Positions 8,332 through 18,525 of a DNA stretch of 64,000 nucleotides are shown here, in pieces. The DNA lies in assembly GCF_038561965.1 (NCBI RefSeq), contig NZ_CP139348.1:2170001-2234000 (forward strand). Reading direction: 5' to 3'. Both the position numbers and the translations under genes were made by a program. A model generated the notes under the pieces. It did not search any database. It saw nothing but the letters and a program-made list of their open reading frames with translations, and was not told the origin of the DNA. The stretch is from Stutzerimonas stutzeri (GTDB taxonomy: Bacteria; Pseudomonadota; Gammaproteobacteria; Pseudomonadales; Pseudomonadaceae). Numbering within the stretch: position 1 is the first letter of the stretch; each line of letters begins with the position of its first letter.

Positions 8332-9615
8332 ATGGATCAGATCGGCAATTACGTCCTCTACGTCATCATGTTCTGCGCGGTCCTTGGGGCCTTCGCAGCC
8401 ATTCGAGACAGCGAAAAAGGCCTCGGCCGCGAGTTCATGGAGGGTATCCATGCCACGGGGCACATCTTCGTCCCGGCGGCCGGGATCATGGCCTCCATCC
8501 CTTACCTGACGGTATTGATCGAGAGCGTGTTCGGGCCGTTCTTCGATGCGCTGAACGCCGACCCGGCGCTGGCAGCGACGATGATCATCGCCTCGGACAT
8601 GGGCGGCTATCACCTGGCCGCCGCGCTCACTGAAAGCAAGGAAGCGCTGATCATGGCGCTGATCACCGGCTTCATGGGCGGCGCGACCATCGTCTTCTCG
8701 ATCCCCATGGGTCTGGCCATGCTCGACAAGCGTGACCACAAGTACATGGCGCTGGGCATCATGTCGGGCATCCTCAGTATCCCAGTCGGTGTGCTGATCG
8801 CCAGCGTCGTACTGATGCTGAGCAATCCCGCAGTGCGCGAGGTGGTCGCCACCAACGGTGAGGCCACCTATCAGCTGGCAATGAGCCTTGGCGGCATCTT
8901 CGCCAACCTGTTGCCGATCATCGTCTTCGTGGTGGCGCTGGCGGCCGGTCTGCGCTTTCTGCCGGACCTGATGATCAAGGGCTTTATCGCCTTCGGACGC
9001 GGCCTTGATGCCATGATCAAACTGGTGCTGGTGTTCTCCATCGTCGAGTACTTCACGGGCTTCTTCACCGTGGTCTTCGGGGGCTGGGGCTTCCACCCGA
9101 TCATCGCCGACGCCGAGGATCAGACCCGCGCGCTGGAGACGGCCGGTTATATCGGGATCATGCTGGCCGGTGCCTTTCCAATGGTCTACCTGCTGCGCAA
9201 GTACCTCGGTGGGCCGCTGGAAGCGCTCGGCGGCAGGGTCGGCCTGAGCGCCGTTGGCAGCGCCGGCATGCTGGCGACCATCGCCAATATCCTTGCGATG
9301 TTTCGTCTGGTGCGCTTCATGCCGCCGAAGGACAAGGTGATCAACATCGCCTTCGGCGTGTGCGCAGCCTTCCTGTTGGGCGATCACCTGTCGTTCACCG
9401 CCAACTTCCAGCCGACCATCATCCTGCCGGTGCTGATCGGCAAGATGCTCGCCGGCTTCACTGCCGTGGGGCTTGCCTACTGGCTGTCGGTACCCAAGGC
9501 GCTGCAACTGGAACAGCAGGATCGCGCCGCCGGCATCATCGATGCGGATGAATATCCGGGCTCATCGCTACACGACGGCTCTCTGCCGATCCCGAAAGCC
9601 GCCGCCCACGCCTGA
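8332..9615 (+). CDS. eutH: EutH-type ethanolamine transporter
   Basis: 427 residues with about ten to eleven hydrophobic helices. The conserved EutH stretches FVPAAGIMASIPYLTV, ASDMGGYHLA and LLGDHLSFTANFQP are present. EutH moves ethanolamine across the inner membrane and is best known from microcompartment eut operons. Pseudomonas more often uses an APC-type permease next to eutBC, so EutH here is an interesting variant. It lies between exaC and eutB on the same strand with gaps of 134 and 107 bases. The ribosome-binding site is weak (AAGGGC). Confidence 0.92.
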   Translation: MDQIGNYVLYVIMFCAVLGAFAAIRDSEKGLGREFMEGIHATGHIFVPAAGIMASIPYLTVLIESVFGPFFDALNADPALAATMIIASDMGGYHLAAALTESKEALIMALITGFMGGATIVFSIPMGLAMLDKRDHKYMALGIMSGILSIPVGVLIASVVLMLSNPAVREVVATNGEATYQLAMSLGGIFANLLPIIVFVVALAAGLRFLPDLMIKGFIAFGRGLDAMIKLVLVFSIVEYFTGFFTVVFGGWGFHPIIADAEDQTRALETAGYIGIMLAGAFPMVYLLRKYLGGPLEALGGRVGLSAVGSAGMLATIANILAMFRLVRFMPPKDKVINIAFGVCAAFLLGDHLSFTANFQPTIILPVLIGKMLAGFTAVGLAYWLSVPKALQLEQQDRAAGIIDADEYPGSSLHDGSLPIPKAAAHA

Positions 9616-9722
9616 ACCCCGACGATCCCTAAAGCGGGCCACTGCTGCCGCAAGAGGCTTAACGCCCTCATCGGCAGCGTGCTCGCCGGGTCGCCGTTCA
9701 CCCTGAAAACAGGAGCCCGACC

Positions 9723-11117
9723 ATGGCAACCTATTCCCACAGTATCGGTGGCCAGACCTGGCGTTTCGACAGCTTGCGCGAGGTGCTGGCCAAGGCCAGT
9801 CCGCTGCGTTCTGGCGACTGCCTGGCGGGCGTCGCTGCAACCAGCGACGCCGAACGCGCGGCAGCGCAGATGACCCTCGCCGATGTGCCGCTCAAGCAGT
9901 TTCTGCTCGAAGCGGTGATTCCCTACGAACGCGACGAAGTCACTCGACTGATCATCGACAGCCATGATGCCAGCGCCTTCGCCCCGGTCAGCCACCTGAC
10001 CGTAGGCGGCCTGCGCGACTGGCTGCTGGGCGATCATGCCGACGAGGCCAGCCTGCGCGCCCTGGCCCCCGGCTTGACGCCAGAGATGGCGGCGGCGGTG
10101 TCGAAGATCATGCGTGTCCAGGACTTGATATTGGTCGCGCAGAAAATTCGCGTGGTCACCCGCTTTCGCAACACCATGGGCCTGCGCGGCCACATGTCCA
10201 CACGCTTGCAACCCAACCATCCCACCGATGATCCCGCAGGCATCGCCGCCAGCACGCTCGATGGCCTGCTCTACGGCAACGGTGATGCGATGATCGGCAT
10301 CAACCCGGCCACCGACAGCATGAGCTCGATCTGCACCCTGTTGGAGATGCTCGATGCCGTCATCCAGCGCTACGAAATACCCACCCAGTCATGCGTGCTG
10401 ACCCACGTTACGAGCTCCATCGCGGCCATTGAACGCGGCGCGCCGCTGGACTTGGTGTTCCAGTCCATCGCTGGCACCGAGGCGGCCAACGCCAGCTTCG
10501 GTATCAGCCTCAAGGTACTCCAGGAAGGTTACGAGGCCGGCCTGAGTCTCAAGCGCGGCACGCTCGGCAACAACCTGATGTATTTCGAGACGGGGCAGGG
10601 GAGCGCGCTGTCGGCAAACGCCCATCACGATGTCGACCAGCAGACCTGCGAGGCCCGCGCCTATGCGGTGGCCCGTCATTTCAATCCCTTCCTGGTCAAC
10701 ACCGTGGTCGGCTTCATCGGCCCGGAGTACCTCTACAACGGCAAGCAGATCATCCGCGCCGGTCTGGAGGACCACTTCTGCGGCAAACTGCTCGGCGTAC
10801 CAATGGGCTGCGACATCTGCTACACCAACCACGCCGAAGCCGACCAGGACGACATGGACATGCTGCTGACGCTGCTCGGCGCTGCCGGCATCAACTTCAT
10901 CATGGGCATCCCTGGGTCGGACGACGTGATGCTCAACTACCAGACCACCTCCTTCCACGACGCGCTCTACGCGCGCAAGGTGCTCGGTCTGCGCGCGGCA
11001 CCGGAGTTCGAGCAATGGCTGGCGCACATGGGCATCCTCCAGCAGCGCGACGGCCAACTGCGCCTGGGTAACGAACTGCCATCCGCCTTCCGCCAGGCCC
11101 TGGCACAACTTTCCTGA
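9723..11117 (+). CDS. eutB: Ethanolamine ammonia-lyase large (catalytic) subunit
   Basis: 464 residues, the normal EutB length. It has the TIM-barrel signatures RFRNTMGLRGHMSTRLQPNH, LDGLLYGNGDAMIGINPATD and YNGKQIIRAGLEDHFCGKL. With EutC it converts ethanolamine to acetaldehyde and ammonia using adenosylcobalamin. The start has an AGGAG site. No EutA reactivase or cobalamin riboswitch is visible near it. Confidence 0.96.
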   Translation: MATYSHSIGGQTWRFDSLREVLAKASPLRSGDCLAGVAATSDAERAAAQMTLADVPLKQFLLEAVIPYERDEVTRLIIDSHDASAFAPVSHLTVGGLRDWLLGDHADEASLRALAPGLTPEMAAAVSKIMRVQDLILVAQKIRVVTRFRNTMGLRGHMSTRLQPNHPTDDPAGIAASTLDGLLYGNGDAMIGINPATDSMSSICTLLEMLDAVIQRYEIPTQSCVLTHVTSSIAAIERGAPLDLVFQSIAGTEAANASFGISLKVLQEGYEAGLSLKRGTLGNNLMYFETGQGSALSANAHHDVDQQTCEARAYAVARHFNPFLVNTVVGFIGPEYLYNGKQIIRAGLEDHFCGKLLGVPMGCDICYTNHAEADQDDMDMLLTLLGAAGINFIMGIPGSDDVMLNYQTTSFHDALYARKVLGLRAAPEFEQWLAHMGILQQRDGQLRLGNELPSAFRQALAQLS

Positions 11118-11143
11118 CTTCGCTCACTTATGCAGAGGTACGT

Positions 11144-11953
11144 ATGACCGATAACGCCCCTGCCACAGAGAACCCGTGGCAACAGTTGCGCCAGCTGACC
11201 CCCGCGCGCATCGCGCTGGGCCGTGCCGGCACCAGCCTGCCGACCGGCGCCCAGCTCGATTTCCAGTTCGCCCATGCCCAGGCACGAGACGCTGTGCACC
11301 TGCCATTCGACCACGCAGCCCTGCGTGAAGAACTGCACGCCCGGGGGCATGGCACGCTGCTGCTGCACAGTGCTGCCAGTGATCGCCACACCTACCTGCA
11401 GCGTCCTGATCTGGGCCGGCGTTTGGACGAAGCGTCCGCTGCGCTGCTGGATGATCACGTCAAGCAACACGGGGGCGGCCATGACCTGGCCATCGTCATC
11501 GCCGATGGTTTGTCATCCCTTGCCGTCAGCCGCCACAGCCTGCCTTTTTTAATGCGTGTGCTCGAACAGGTGGCTGCCGAAGGCTGGTCGCTGGCGCCGA
11601 TTACCCTCGTTGAGCAGGGCCGCGTGGCGGTGGCCGACGAAGTGGGCGAGCGGCTTGGGGCGAAGATGACGGTGATTCTGATCGGCGAACGGCCCGGGCT
11701 CAGCTCGCCGGATAGCCTCGGCCTGTACTTCACTTGGGCCCCACGCGTTGGCCTCAACGATGCCTACCGCAACTGCATCTCCAATGTCCGTCTGGAGGGT
11801 CTGAGCTACGGCATGGCCGCCTTCCGTCTGATGTACCTGATGCGCGAAGCCTGCCGGCGGCAATTGTCCGGTGTCGATCTCAAGGACGAAGCCCAGGTGC
11901 CTACGCTGGATAAACAAGGGCCCGGCAACTTCCTGCTGCCAGACCTGGCCTGA
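11144..11953 (+). CDS. eutC: Ethanolamine ammonia-lyase small subunit
   Basis: 269 residues, normal for EutC. Cobalamin-binding-region motifs include VIADGLSS and GERPGLSSPDSLG, and the C-terminal part reads YRNCISNVRLEGL. It starts 26 bases after the eutB stop, behind AGAGG, and forms the holoenzyme with EutB. Confidence 0.95.
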   Translation: MTDNAPATENPWQQLRQLTPARIALGRAGTSLPTGAQLDFQFAHAQARDAVHLPFDHAALREELHARGHGTLLLHSAASDRHTYLQRPDLGRRLDEASAALLDDHVKQHGGGHDLAIVIADGLSSLAVSRHSLPFLMRVLEQVAAEGWSLAPITLVEQGRVAVADEVGERLGAKMTVILIGERPGLSSPDSLGLYFTWAPRVGLNDAYRNCISNVRLEGLSYGMAAFRLMYLMREACRRQLSGVDLKDEAQVPTLDKQGPGNFLLPDLA

Positions 11954-11991
11954 AAGAGGATGCACCAGTAGGTAGACAAAAAGGACGGAGC

Positions 11992-12025
11992 GGCGAAGGG
12001 CACCGTGAAACCCGGGTTCGCCTTT
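11992..12025 (+). terminator. Possible terminator after eutC
   Basis: An imperfect hairpin, GGCGAA with TTCGCC, contains an inner GGG/CCC pairing and is followed by TTT. The T-run is short, so confidence is modest. Confidence 0.35.
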
Positions 12026-12342
12026 CGAGCCTCGGAGCCCCGCCGCGGTATAGGGCACCATTGACGAGTTCGTGTTGCTCGGGCGCACCAGTTTCGTGGC
12101 GCTCCAAGCATCGACAAGCCTCGGTTTCGCTCGATGTCCTCACCCCATCGAGACGTACCGTCCGGAACACGGGCTGCTCCATCCGTATGGAGCGTGATAC
12201 CGATACGTTTACCTCGCAGCGCCCGTGAGCAGATCGCCCGTCTTGGAGTAATGTGGCCGTGCTAGGCTTGGGCTTGGCTGCGTTGCCTGCCAATACAAAC
12301 AATTACGCACGGCCCGACTCGGCGCCTGGTTTGGAGTCCCGC
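12026..12342. other. Upstream region of the sigma54 activator gene
   Basis: No gene supported. It must contain the promoter of the activator gene; I could not pick out a convincing -35/-10 or GG-N10-GC element. Confidence 0.4.
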
Positions 12343-14256
<1,914 letters not shown>

Positions 14257-14353
14257 TGTCTCGACTACGAGTCAGTGCTTTCGGTGGCCCGGAGCGCATG
14301 GCCGCCCGGTCCACCTAGGATCTGGCGCTGGTCGTCGCTCGACCAAAGAACAA

Positions 14354-14375
14354 GAACCCCGCCGGGGCGGGGTTC
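14354..14375. terminator. Bidirectional terminator between eatR and the aldA-like gene
   Basis: A perfect 9-bp stem (GAACCCCGC/GCGGGGTTC) with a 4-base loop between converging genes. On the minus strand it is followed by TTGTTCTTT, which suits the aldehyde dehydrogenase transcript. Confidence 0.7.
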
Positions 14376-14393
14376 TGGATTACCGCAACTCAC

Positions 14394-15830
14394 TCAGCTT
14401 TGTAGATACACCGCATGAGTATGGGTGTACTCATAAAGACCGTGCTTTCCGTCCGCACCGCCGATGCCGGACTTGCGCACCCCGGCGTGGTAGCCCTGCA
14501 TCGCCTCGAAGTTCTCGCGATTGATGTAGGTCTCGCCGAAATCCAGGCCGGCGGCTGCCTTCATCGCGGTAGAGAGGTCGCGCGTGTAGATCGAGGAGGT
14601 CAGGCCGTACTCGCAGTCGTTGGCCATGGCGATGGCTTCGTCGAGATCGTCGATGATCTGGATTGGGAGCACCGGGCCGAAGATCTCCTGGCGCATGATT
14701 TCCATGTCATGTGAGCAATTGGCAAGGATGGTTGGCTGATAGTGGAAGCCCTGGCCGAGATCGGCCACGGCACCGCCCGTGATCAGATGAGCGCCTTGGT
14801 TCTGGGCGGTCCGTACCATCTGCTCGACCTTGCGCAGGCCGGCCTCGTTGATCAACGGGCCCATTTCCACATCCGCTTGGGCAATAGGGTCGCCATAGCG
14901 GGTTTCGGCCATGGCCCCGGCGATGCGTTCGATGAACTGATCGGCCACGCCGCGCTGAACATAGACGCGCTCTGCGCAGTTGCAGACCTGGCCTGTGTTA
15001 ATAATTCGGGAGGCGCGAATAGCCGTCACGGCCAGTTCGAGATCGGCGTCGTTCATCACGATGGCCGGGGCCTTGCCGCCCAGCTCCAGGTTGAGCTTGG
15101 TGACGTTGGGCGCTGCTGCGGCCATGATCCGTGAGCCGGTGCCGACGCTGCCGGTAAAGCTGATCATGTCGATGCCGCTGCTGGTTGTCAGGGCGCTGCC
15201 CACGCCGGCGCCACTGCCGCAGACCACGTTGAACACGCCATTGGGCAGGTCGGTCTCGGCCACCAGCTTGGCGAATTCGAAGCAGTTGTTCGGCGTTTCC
15301 TCGCTGGGCTTGATGACGATGGTGTTGCCGGTGACCAGTGCGGGCGCCATCTTCCGGGCGATCAGGAAGAACGGGAAGTTCCACGGCAGAATGCCGGCGA
15401 CCACGCCCAGCGGCTTGCGGAACAGGAAGATGTTCTCGCCAGGGCGGTCGCTGGTGATGATTTCCCCCTCGATACGTCTCGCCCACTCGGCCATGTAATC
15501 CATGTAATCGGCCGTGAAATTCACCTCCACCAGCGCCAGACTTTGGATCTTGCCTTGCTCTTCGGTGATGACGCGGGCAAGGCGTTCGGCGTTCTGCCGA
15601 ATCTTGCTGGCGATGGTGCGCAGATAGCCTGCGCGCTCCTTGGCTGGCTTGTTCGCCCAGTCTTTCTGCGCCGTGCGGGCGGCCGCGATGGCGCGCTCGA
15701 CGGTGGCCGAATCGGACTCCGGGACGCGTGAGAGCAGGGCGCCAGTGGCCGGGTTGCGCACGTCGACGAGGTTGTCGCAGGCGACAAAGCTGCCGTCGAT
15801 ATAGTTCTGATAGGTGATTGCGTCAGTCAT
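14394..15830 (-). CDS. aldA: AldA-type NAD-dependent aldehyde dehydrogenase
   Basis: 478 residues, close to E. coli AldA (479). It shares long conserved stretches such as FTADYMDYMAEWARR, GILPWNFPFFLIARKMAPAL and FGETYINRENFEAMQGYH. Catalytic Cys lies in NTGQVCNCAERV and catalytic Glu in LELGGKAP. AldA oxidises lactaldehyde, glycolaldehyde and other small hydroxyaldehydes. It starts 16 bases downstream of the PQQ alcohol dehydrogenase stop. In this operon it should oxidise the aldehyde made in the periplasm once that reaches the cytoplasm. Confidence 0.9.
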   Translation of the reverse strand: MTDAITYQNYIDGSFVACDNLVDVRNPATGALLSRVPESDSATVERAIAAARTAQKDWANKPAKERAGYLRTIASKIRQNAERLARVITEEQGKIQSLALVEVNFTADYMDYMAEWARRIEGEIITSDRPGENIFLFRKPLGVVAGILPWNFPFFLIARKMAPALVTGNTIVIKPSEETPNNCFEFAKLVAETDLPNGVFNVVCGSGAGVGSALTTSSGIDMISFTGSVGTGSRIMAAAAPNVTKLNLELGGKAPAIVMNDADLELAVTAIRASRIINTGQVCNCAERVYVQRGVADQFIERIAGAMAETRYGDPIAQADVEMGPLINEAGLRKVEQMVRTAQNQGAHLITGGAVADLGQGFHYQPTILANCSHDMEIMRQEIFGPVLPIQIIDDLDEAIAMANDCEYGLTSSIYTRDLSTAMKAAAGLDFGETYINRENFEAMQGYHAGVRKSGIGGADGKHGLYEYTHTHAVYLQS

Positions 15831-15846
15831 GTCGATCTCCTGGTGC

Positions 15847-18003
15847 TCAGTTGCTGGCCGTTTCTTGGGTGGGCTGCGGCAGGTCGTCCGGGCCGTGTTC
15901 GAGACGGTCGTGGGCGCGCTTGATCAGGTACTGGTGGATCTGCTCCATCTGTTCGCGATCGAACGCCTCGGCGAAGGAGGGCATGCCATCGGGAACGCGC
16001 GCGCCATGGAGGATGCCGAGGAATTGCTTGTGCGTTTCCGGCGTCAGCATGCGCAGATCCGGCAGCACGCCGCCGCTGACCGCATGAATACCGTGGCACT
16101 GCGAGCAGTAACCGTCATACAGCTTGGCGCCGGCTTCGACCGTCGCAGCATCGGCCGTCAGCGGTGGCGGCTCGGGGGCGTCTTTGCGCGGTGCCGGCTC
16201 CTGCAGTTCAGCCGTGCCGCCGAGCTTGTAGGTCAGCACCTGTGCGTAGGGCTGCACGCCGGCACGCAGCGACAGGGCGCCGGCAAAGGTGGAGAACGCA
16301 CCGCCCCAGCCCGCCATGAAGGTCACGTACTGCTCGCCGTCCACGCTGTAGGTGATGGGTGCGGCCATCACGCCGCTGGCGGCCGGCTGCTCCCAGAGCT
16401 TGTCGCCATCGTCGGCCGCGTAGGCGATGACCCGCCCGTCGGCACTGCCCTCGAACACCAGGTTGCCGGCGGTGGTCAGCGTCCCTCCATTGAAGATGGT
16501 GACGTAGGGCACCTCCCAAGCCTGCTCTTGCTTGACCGGGTCCCAGGCGATCAGCTTGCCGGACCAGGTGTCGGCGTACTTGCCAAGGCCTTCAGGATCC
16601 TCGGGCATCATCCCGGTCTTCAGACCCAGCTGGTACATGCTCTTGAACTTGTTGCGCGCAGGCGCATCAGGTACGTGCTCATACCAGGCGGACATGATGT
16701 GCGCGGGGATGTAGACCAGCCCGGTGTTCGGGTTATAGGACATCGGGTGCCAGTCATGCGCCCCCCAGAAGCCCGGCTGGACCAGCTTGGCCTTCTTCTC
16801 ACCCTTCCAGTAGGCCGCGGCTTCATCATCGACGATGGGGCGACCGGTCTTCAGATCGACCCCCTTGGCCCAGTTGATCGGCACGATGTTTTCGGCCGAG
16901 AGCAGCTCGCCAGTGGCGCGATCGATGACGTAGAAGAAGCCGTTCTTTGGTGCCTGCATCAGCACCTTGCGCTGTTTGCCCTCGATTTCCAGATCAGCCA
17001 GGATCATGTGCTGGGTGGCGGTGTAATCCCAGGCATCGCCCGGCGTGGTCTGGTAGTGCCAGACGTATTCGCCGGTGTCGGCATTGACCGCGACGATGGA
17101 AGACAGGAACAGGTTGTCGCCCTTGCCCTCGCTGCGCCAGATCGGATCCCACAGCGAGCCGTTGCCGACACCGATGTAGAGCAGGTTCAGCTCCGGGTCG
17201 TAGGCGAAGGAGTCCCAGGCGGTACCGCCGCCGCCCTGCTCGACGAACGCGCGGCCATGCCAGGTCTTCTTGGCTATCTCCATGCCGTTGCCTTCGGCCG
17301 GCTTGTCCGGGTCGCCGGGTACGGTGAAGAAGCGCCAGGCCTGATCGCCGGTTTCGGCATCGTAGGCGGTGACGTAGCCGCGCACGCCGAACTCGGCGCC
17401 GCCGTTGCCGATCACCACCTTGCCGTTGACGACGCGTGGCGCACCCGTGATGGAGTAGCTGCGTTCCTTGTCGTAGCGGGTGTCGACCGACCAGACGCGC
17501 TCTCCGGTCTTGGCGTCGATGGCTTCGAGGCGACCGTCGAGCACGCCGACGTAAACTTTGCCTTTCCACACGGCGACGCCGCGGTTGATCGCATCGCAGC
17601 AGGCCTCGCCGGCGCGGGAACGGTCGGACTTGGGGTCGTATTTCCAGATTTCCTTGCCGGTGCGTGCATCCAGTGCATAGACGATGGAGAAGGGGCCGGT
17701 GGTGTACATCACGCCGTCGACCACGATGGGTGTGGCTTCCACGCCGCGATCGATGTCCAGCTTGTAGCTCCAGGCCAGACCGAGTTTGTCGACGTTTTCG
17801 TCGGTGATGTTCTTCAGTGGGCTGTAGCGCTGCTCGCCGTAGTCGCGACCGTGGCTCATCCAGTTGCCGGGTTCTGCGTCGGCATTGGCGATGCGCTGGC
17901 CGTCCACATCGGCGGCGTGCAGCGGAAGGGACAGTAGCGCGGCAAGGCTGGCGCCAAGCAGAGCGGTGGGCCGTCGGCCCGAACAGGGATCGAACTGATT
18001 CAT
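15847..18003 (-). CDS. PQQ-dependent quinohaemoprotein alcohol dehydrogenase (soluble type II)
   Basis: 718 residues. A signal peptide (ending LPLHA, about residue 30) is followed by an eight-bladed propeller with the vicinal-cysteine motif GEACCD, the W-motif repeats (for example AWDSFAYDPELNLLYIGVGN) and the calcium/PQQ-region GDAWDY. A short proline-rich linker then joins a C-terminal cytochrome c domain (about 620-700) with one haem site CSQCH. Enzymes of this build oxidise alcohols in the periplasm and pass electrons through the haem. Together with the downstream AldA-like gene it forms an alcohol-to-acid operon. A sigma54-type promoter precedes it. Confidence 0.93.
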   Translation of the reverse strand: MNQFDPCSGRRPTALLGASLAALLSLPLHAADVDGQRIANADAEPGNWMSHGRDYGEQRYSPLKNITDENVDKLGLAWSYKLDIDRGVEATPIVVDGVMYTTGPFSIVYALDARTGKEIWKYDPKSDRSRAGEACCDAINRGVAVWKGKVYVGVLDGRLEAIDAKTGERVWSVDTRYDKERSYSITGAPRVVNGKVVIGNGGAEFGVRGYVTAYDAETGDQAWRFFTVPGDPDKPAEGNGMEIAKKTWHGRAFVEQGGGGTAWDSFAYDPELNLLYIGVGNGSLWDPIWRSEGKGDNLFLSSIVAVNADTGEYVWHYQTTPGDAWDYTATQHMILADLEIEGKQRKVLMQAPKNGFFYVIDRATGELLSAENIVPINWAKGVDLKTGRPIVDDEAAAYWKGEKKAKLVQPGFWGAHDWHPMSYNPNTGLVYIPAHIMSAWYEHVPDAPARNKFKSMYQLGLKTGMMPEDPEGLGKYADTWSGKLIAWDPVKQEQAWEVPYVTIFNGGTLTTAGNLVFEGSADGRVIAYAADDGDKLWEQPAASGVMAAPITYSVDGEQYVTFMAGWGGAFSTFAGALSLRAGVQPYAQVLTYKLGGTAELQEPAPRKDAPEPPPLTADAATVEAGAKLYDGYCSQCHGIHAVSGGVLPDLRMLTPETHKQFLGILHGARVPDGMPSFAEAFDREQMEQIHQYLIKRAHDRLEHGPDDLPQPTQETASN

Positions 18004-18061
18004 CGAAGGCTCTCTCTTGTTATTGGCTATGGCCGCCCCGCAGGGCAGCTAAACCGGAGAG

Positions 18062-18077
18062 AGCAACCGCTGTGCCA
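18062..18077 (-). promoter_or_regulatory. Sigma54-type promoter of the PQQ alcohol dehydrogenase operon
   Basis: On the minus strand the sequence TGGCACAGCGGTTGCT matches the -24/-12 consensus TGGCACG-N4-TTGC, with exact GG-N10-GC spacing. The inferred start near 18050 leaves a leader of roughly 47 bases before the ATG at 18003. Confidence 0.75.
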
Positions 18078-18152
18078 GGCGTTCCAATTTGGCCGCAAAG
18101 CTAGCACTGGCGCTGGCTGACGCGATCCAGATCGTCCACGGTTGGTGCGGCC

Positions 18153-18204
18153 TGTCGCACCTTGACCGTTGCACGGCTGCGACAACTGTCGCGTCTTGGC
18201 GACA
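18153..18204. promoter_or_regulatory. Candidate activator sites: TGTCGC/GCGACA cluster
   Basis: A perfect TGTCGC-N6-GCGACA repeat occupies 18187-18204. Further half-sites lie at 18179-18184 (GCGACA) and 18153-18158 (TGTCGC). The cluster sits between two divergent sigma54-type promoters, at about 145 and 175 bases from their inferred start points, a normal distance for an enhancer bound by a sigma54 activator. The binding protein is not proven; the nearby EatR/AcoR-type protein is the obvious candidate. Confidence 0.6.
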
Positions 18205-18344
18205 GCGGAAAGGCGCACCCAGGCCGCGCGATCACCATCTGTATGCGGAGCGGCGATTCAGAAGGCACTGCCGGAACAGCAGGACCGCGCGCTGAGGGCT
18301 GTTTCGGGGCATGAATGGTAAACGGTGAAGTCGTCGGGCTCGCT

Positions 18345-18359
18345 TGGCATGTGCGTTGC
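18345..18359 (+). promoter_or_regulatory. Sigma54-type promoter of the TonB receptor gene
   Basis: TGGCATGTGCGTTGC on the plus strand keeps GG-N10-GC spacing and the TTGC -12 element. The inferred start near 18371 gives a leader of about 155 bases. Confidence 0.65.
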
Positions 18360-18525
18360 CTTGATGACCCTAAGGGAGGATTTCCCGCGTCCGGTCGTTT
18401 CTGTAGTTTGGAATACGTGTGCCGGAGCGCTGGGCTCCAAGGCTGCCCAATCGCGTCCTCTGGTGAGGCTCTTTTCAACAGAGGTCGGTGACAGCATCGT
18501 CACTCAATAACAACAAGGCTCAATC

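Noticed and set aside
8242..9507. 421-codon minus-strand open frame rich in His/Gln/Asp
   Set aside because: Antisense of the eutH membrane protein; the charged composition is what hydrophobic codons give on the other strand.
9616..9722. Cobalamin riboswitch before eutB
   Set aside because: The gap is only about 107 bases and I saw no B12-box-like motif or suitable fold.
15814..17937. 707-codon plus-strand open frame
   Set aside because: Antisense shadow of the PQQ alcohol dehydrogenase, which has unmistakable PQQ and haem motifs on the minus strand.
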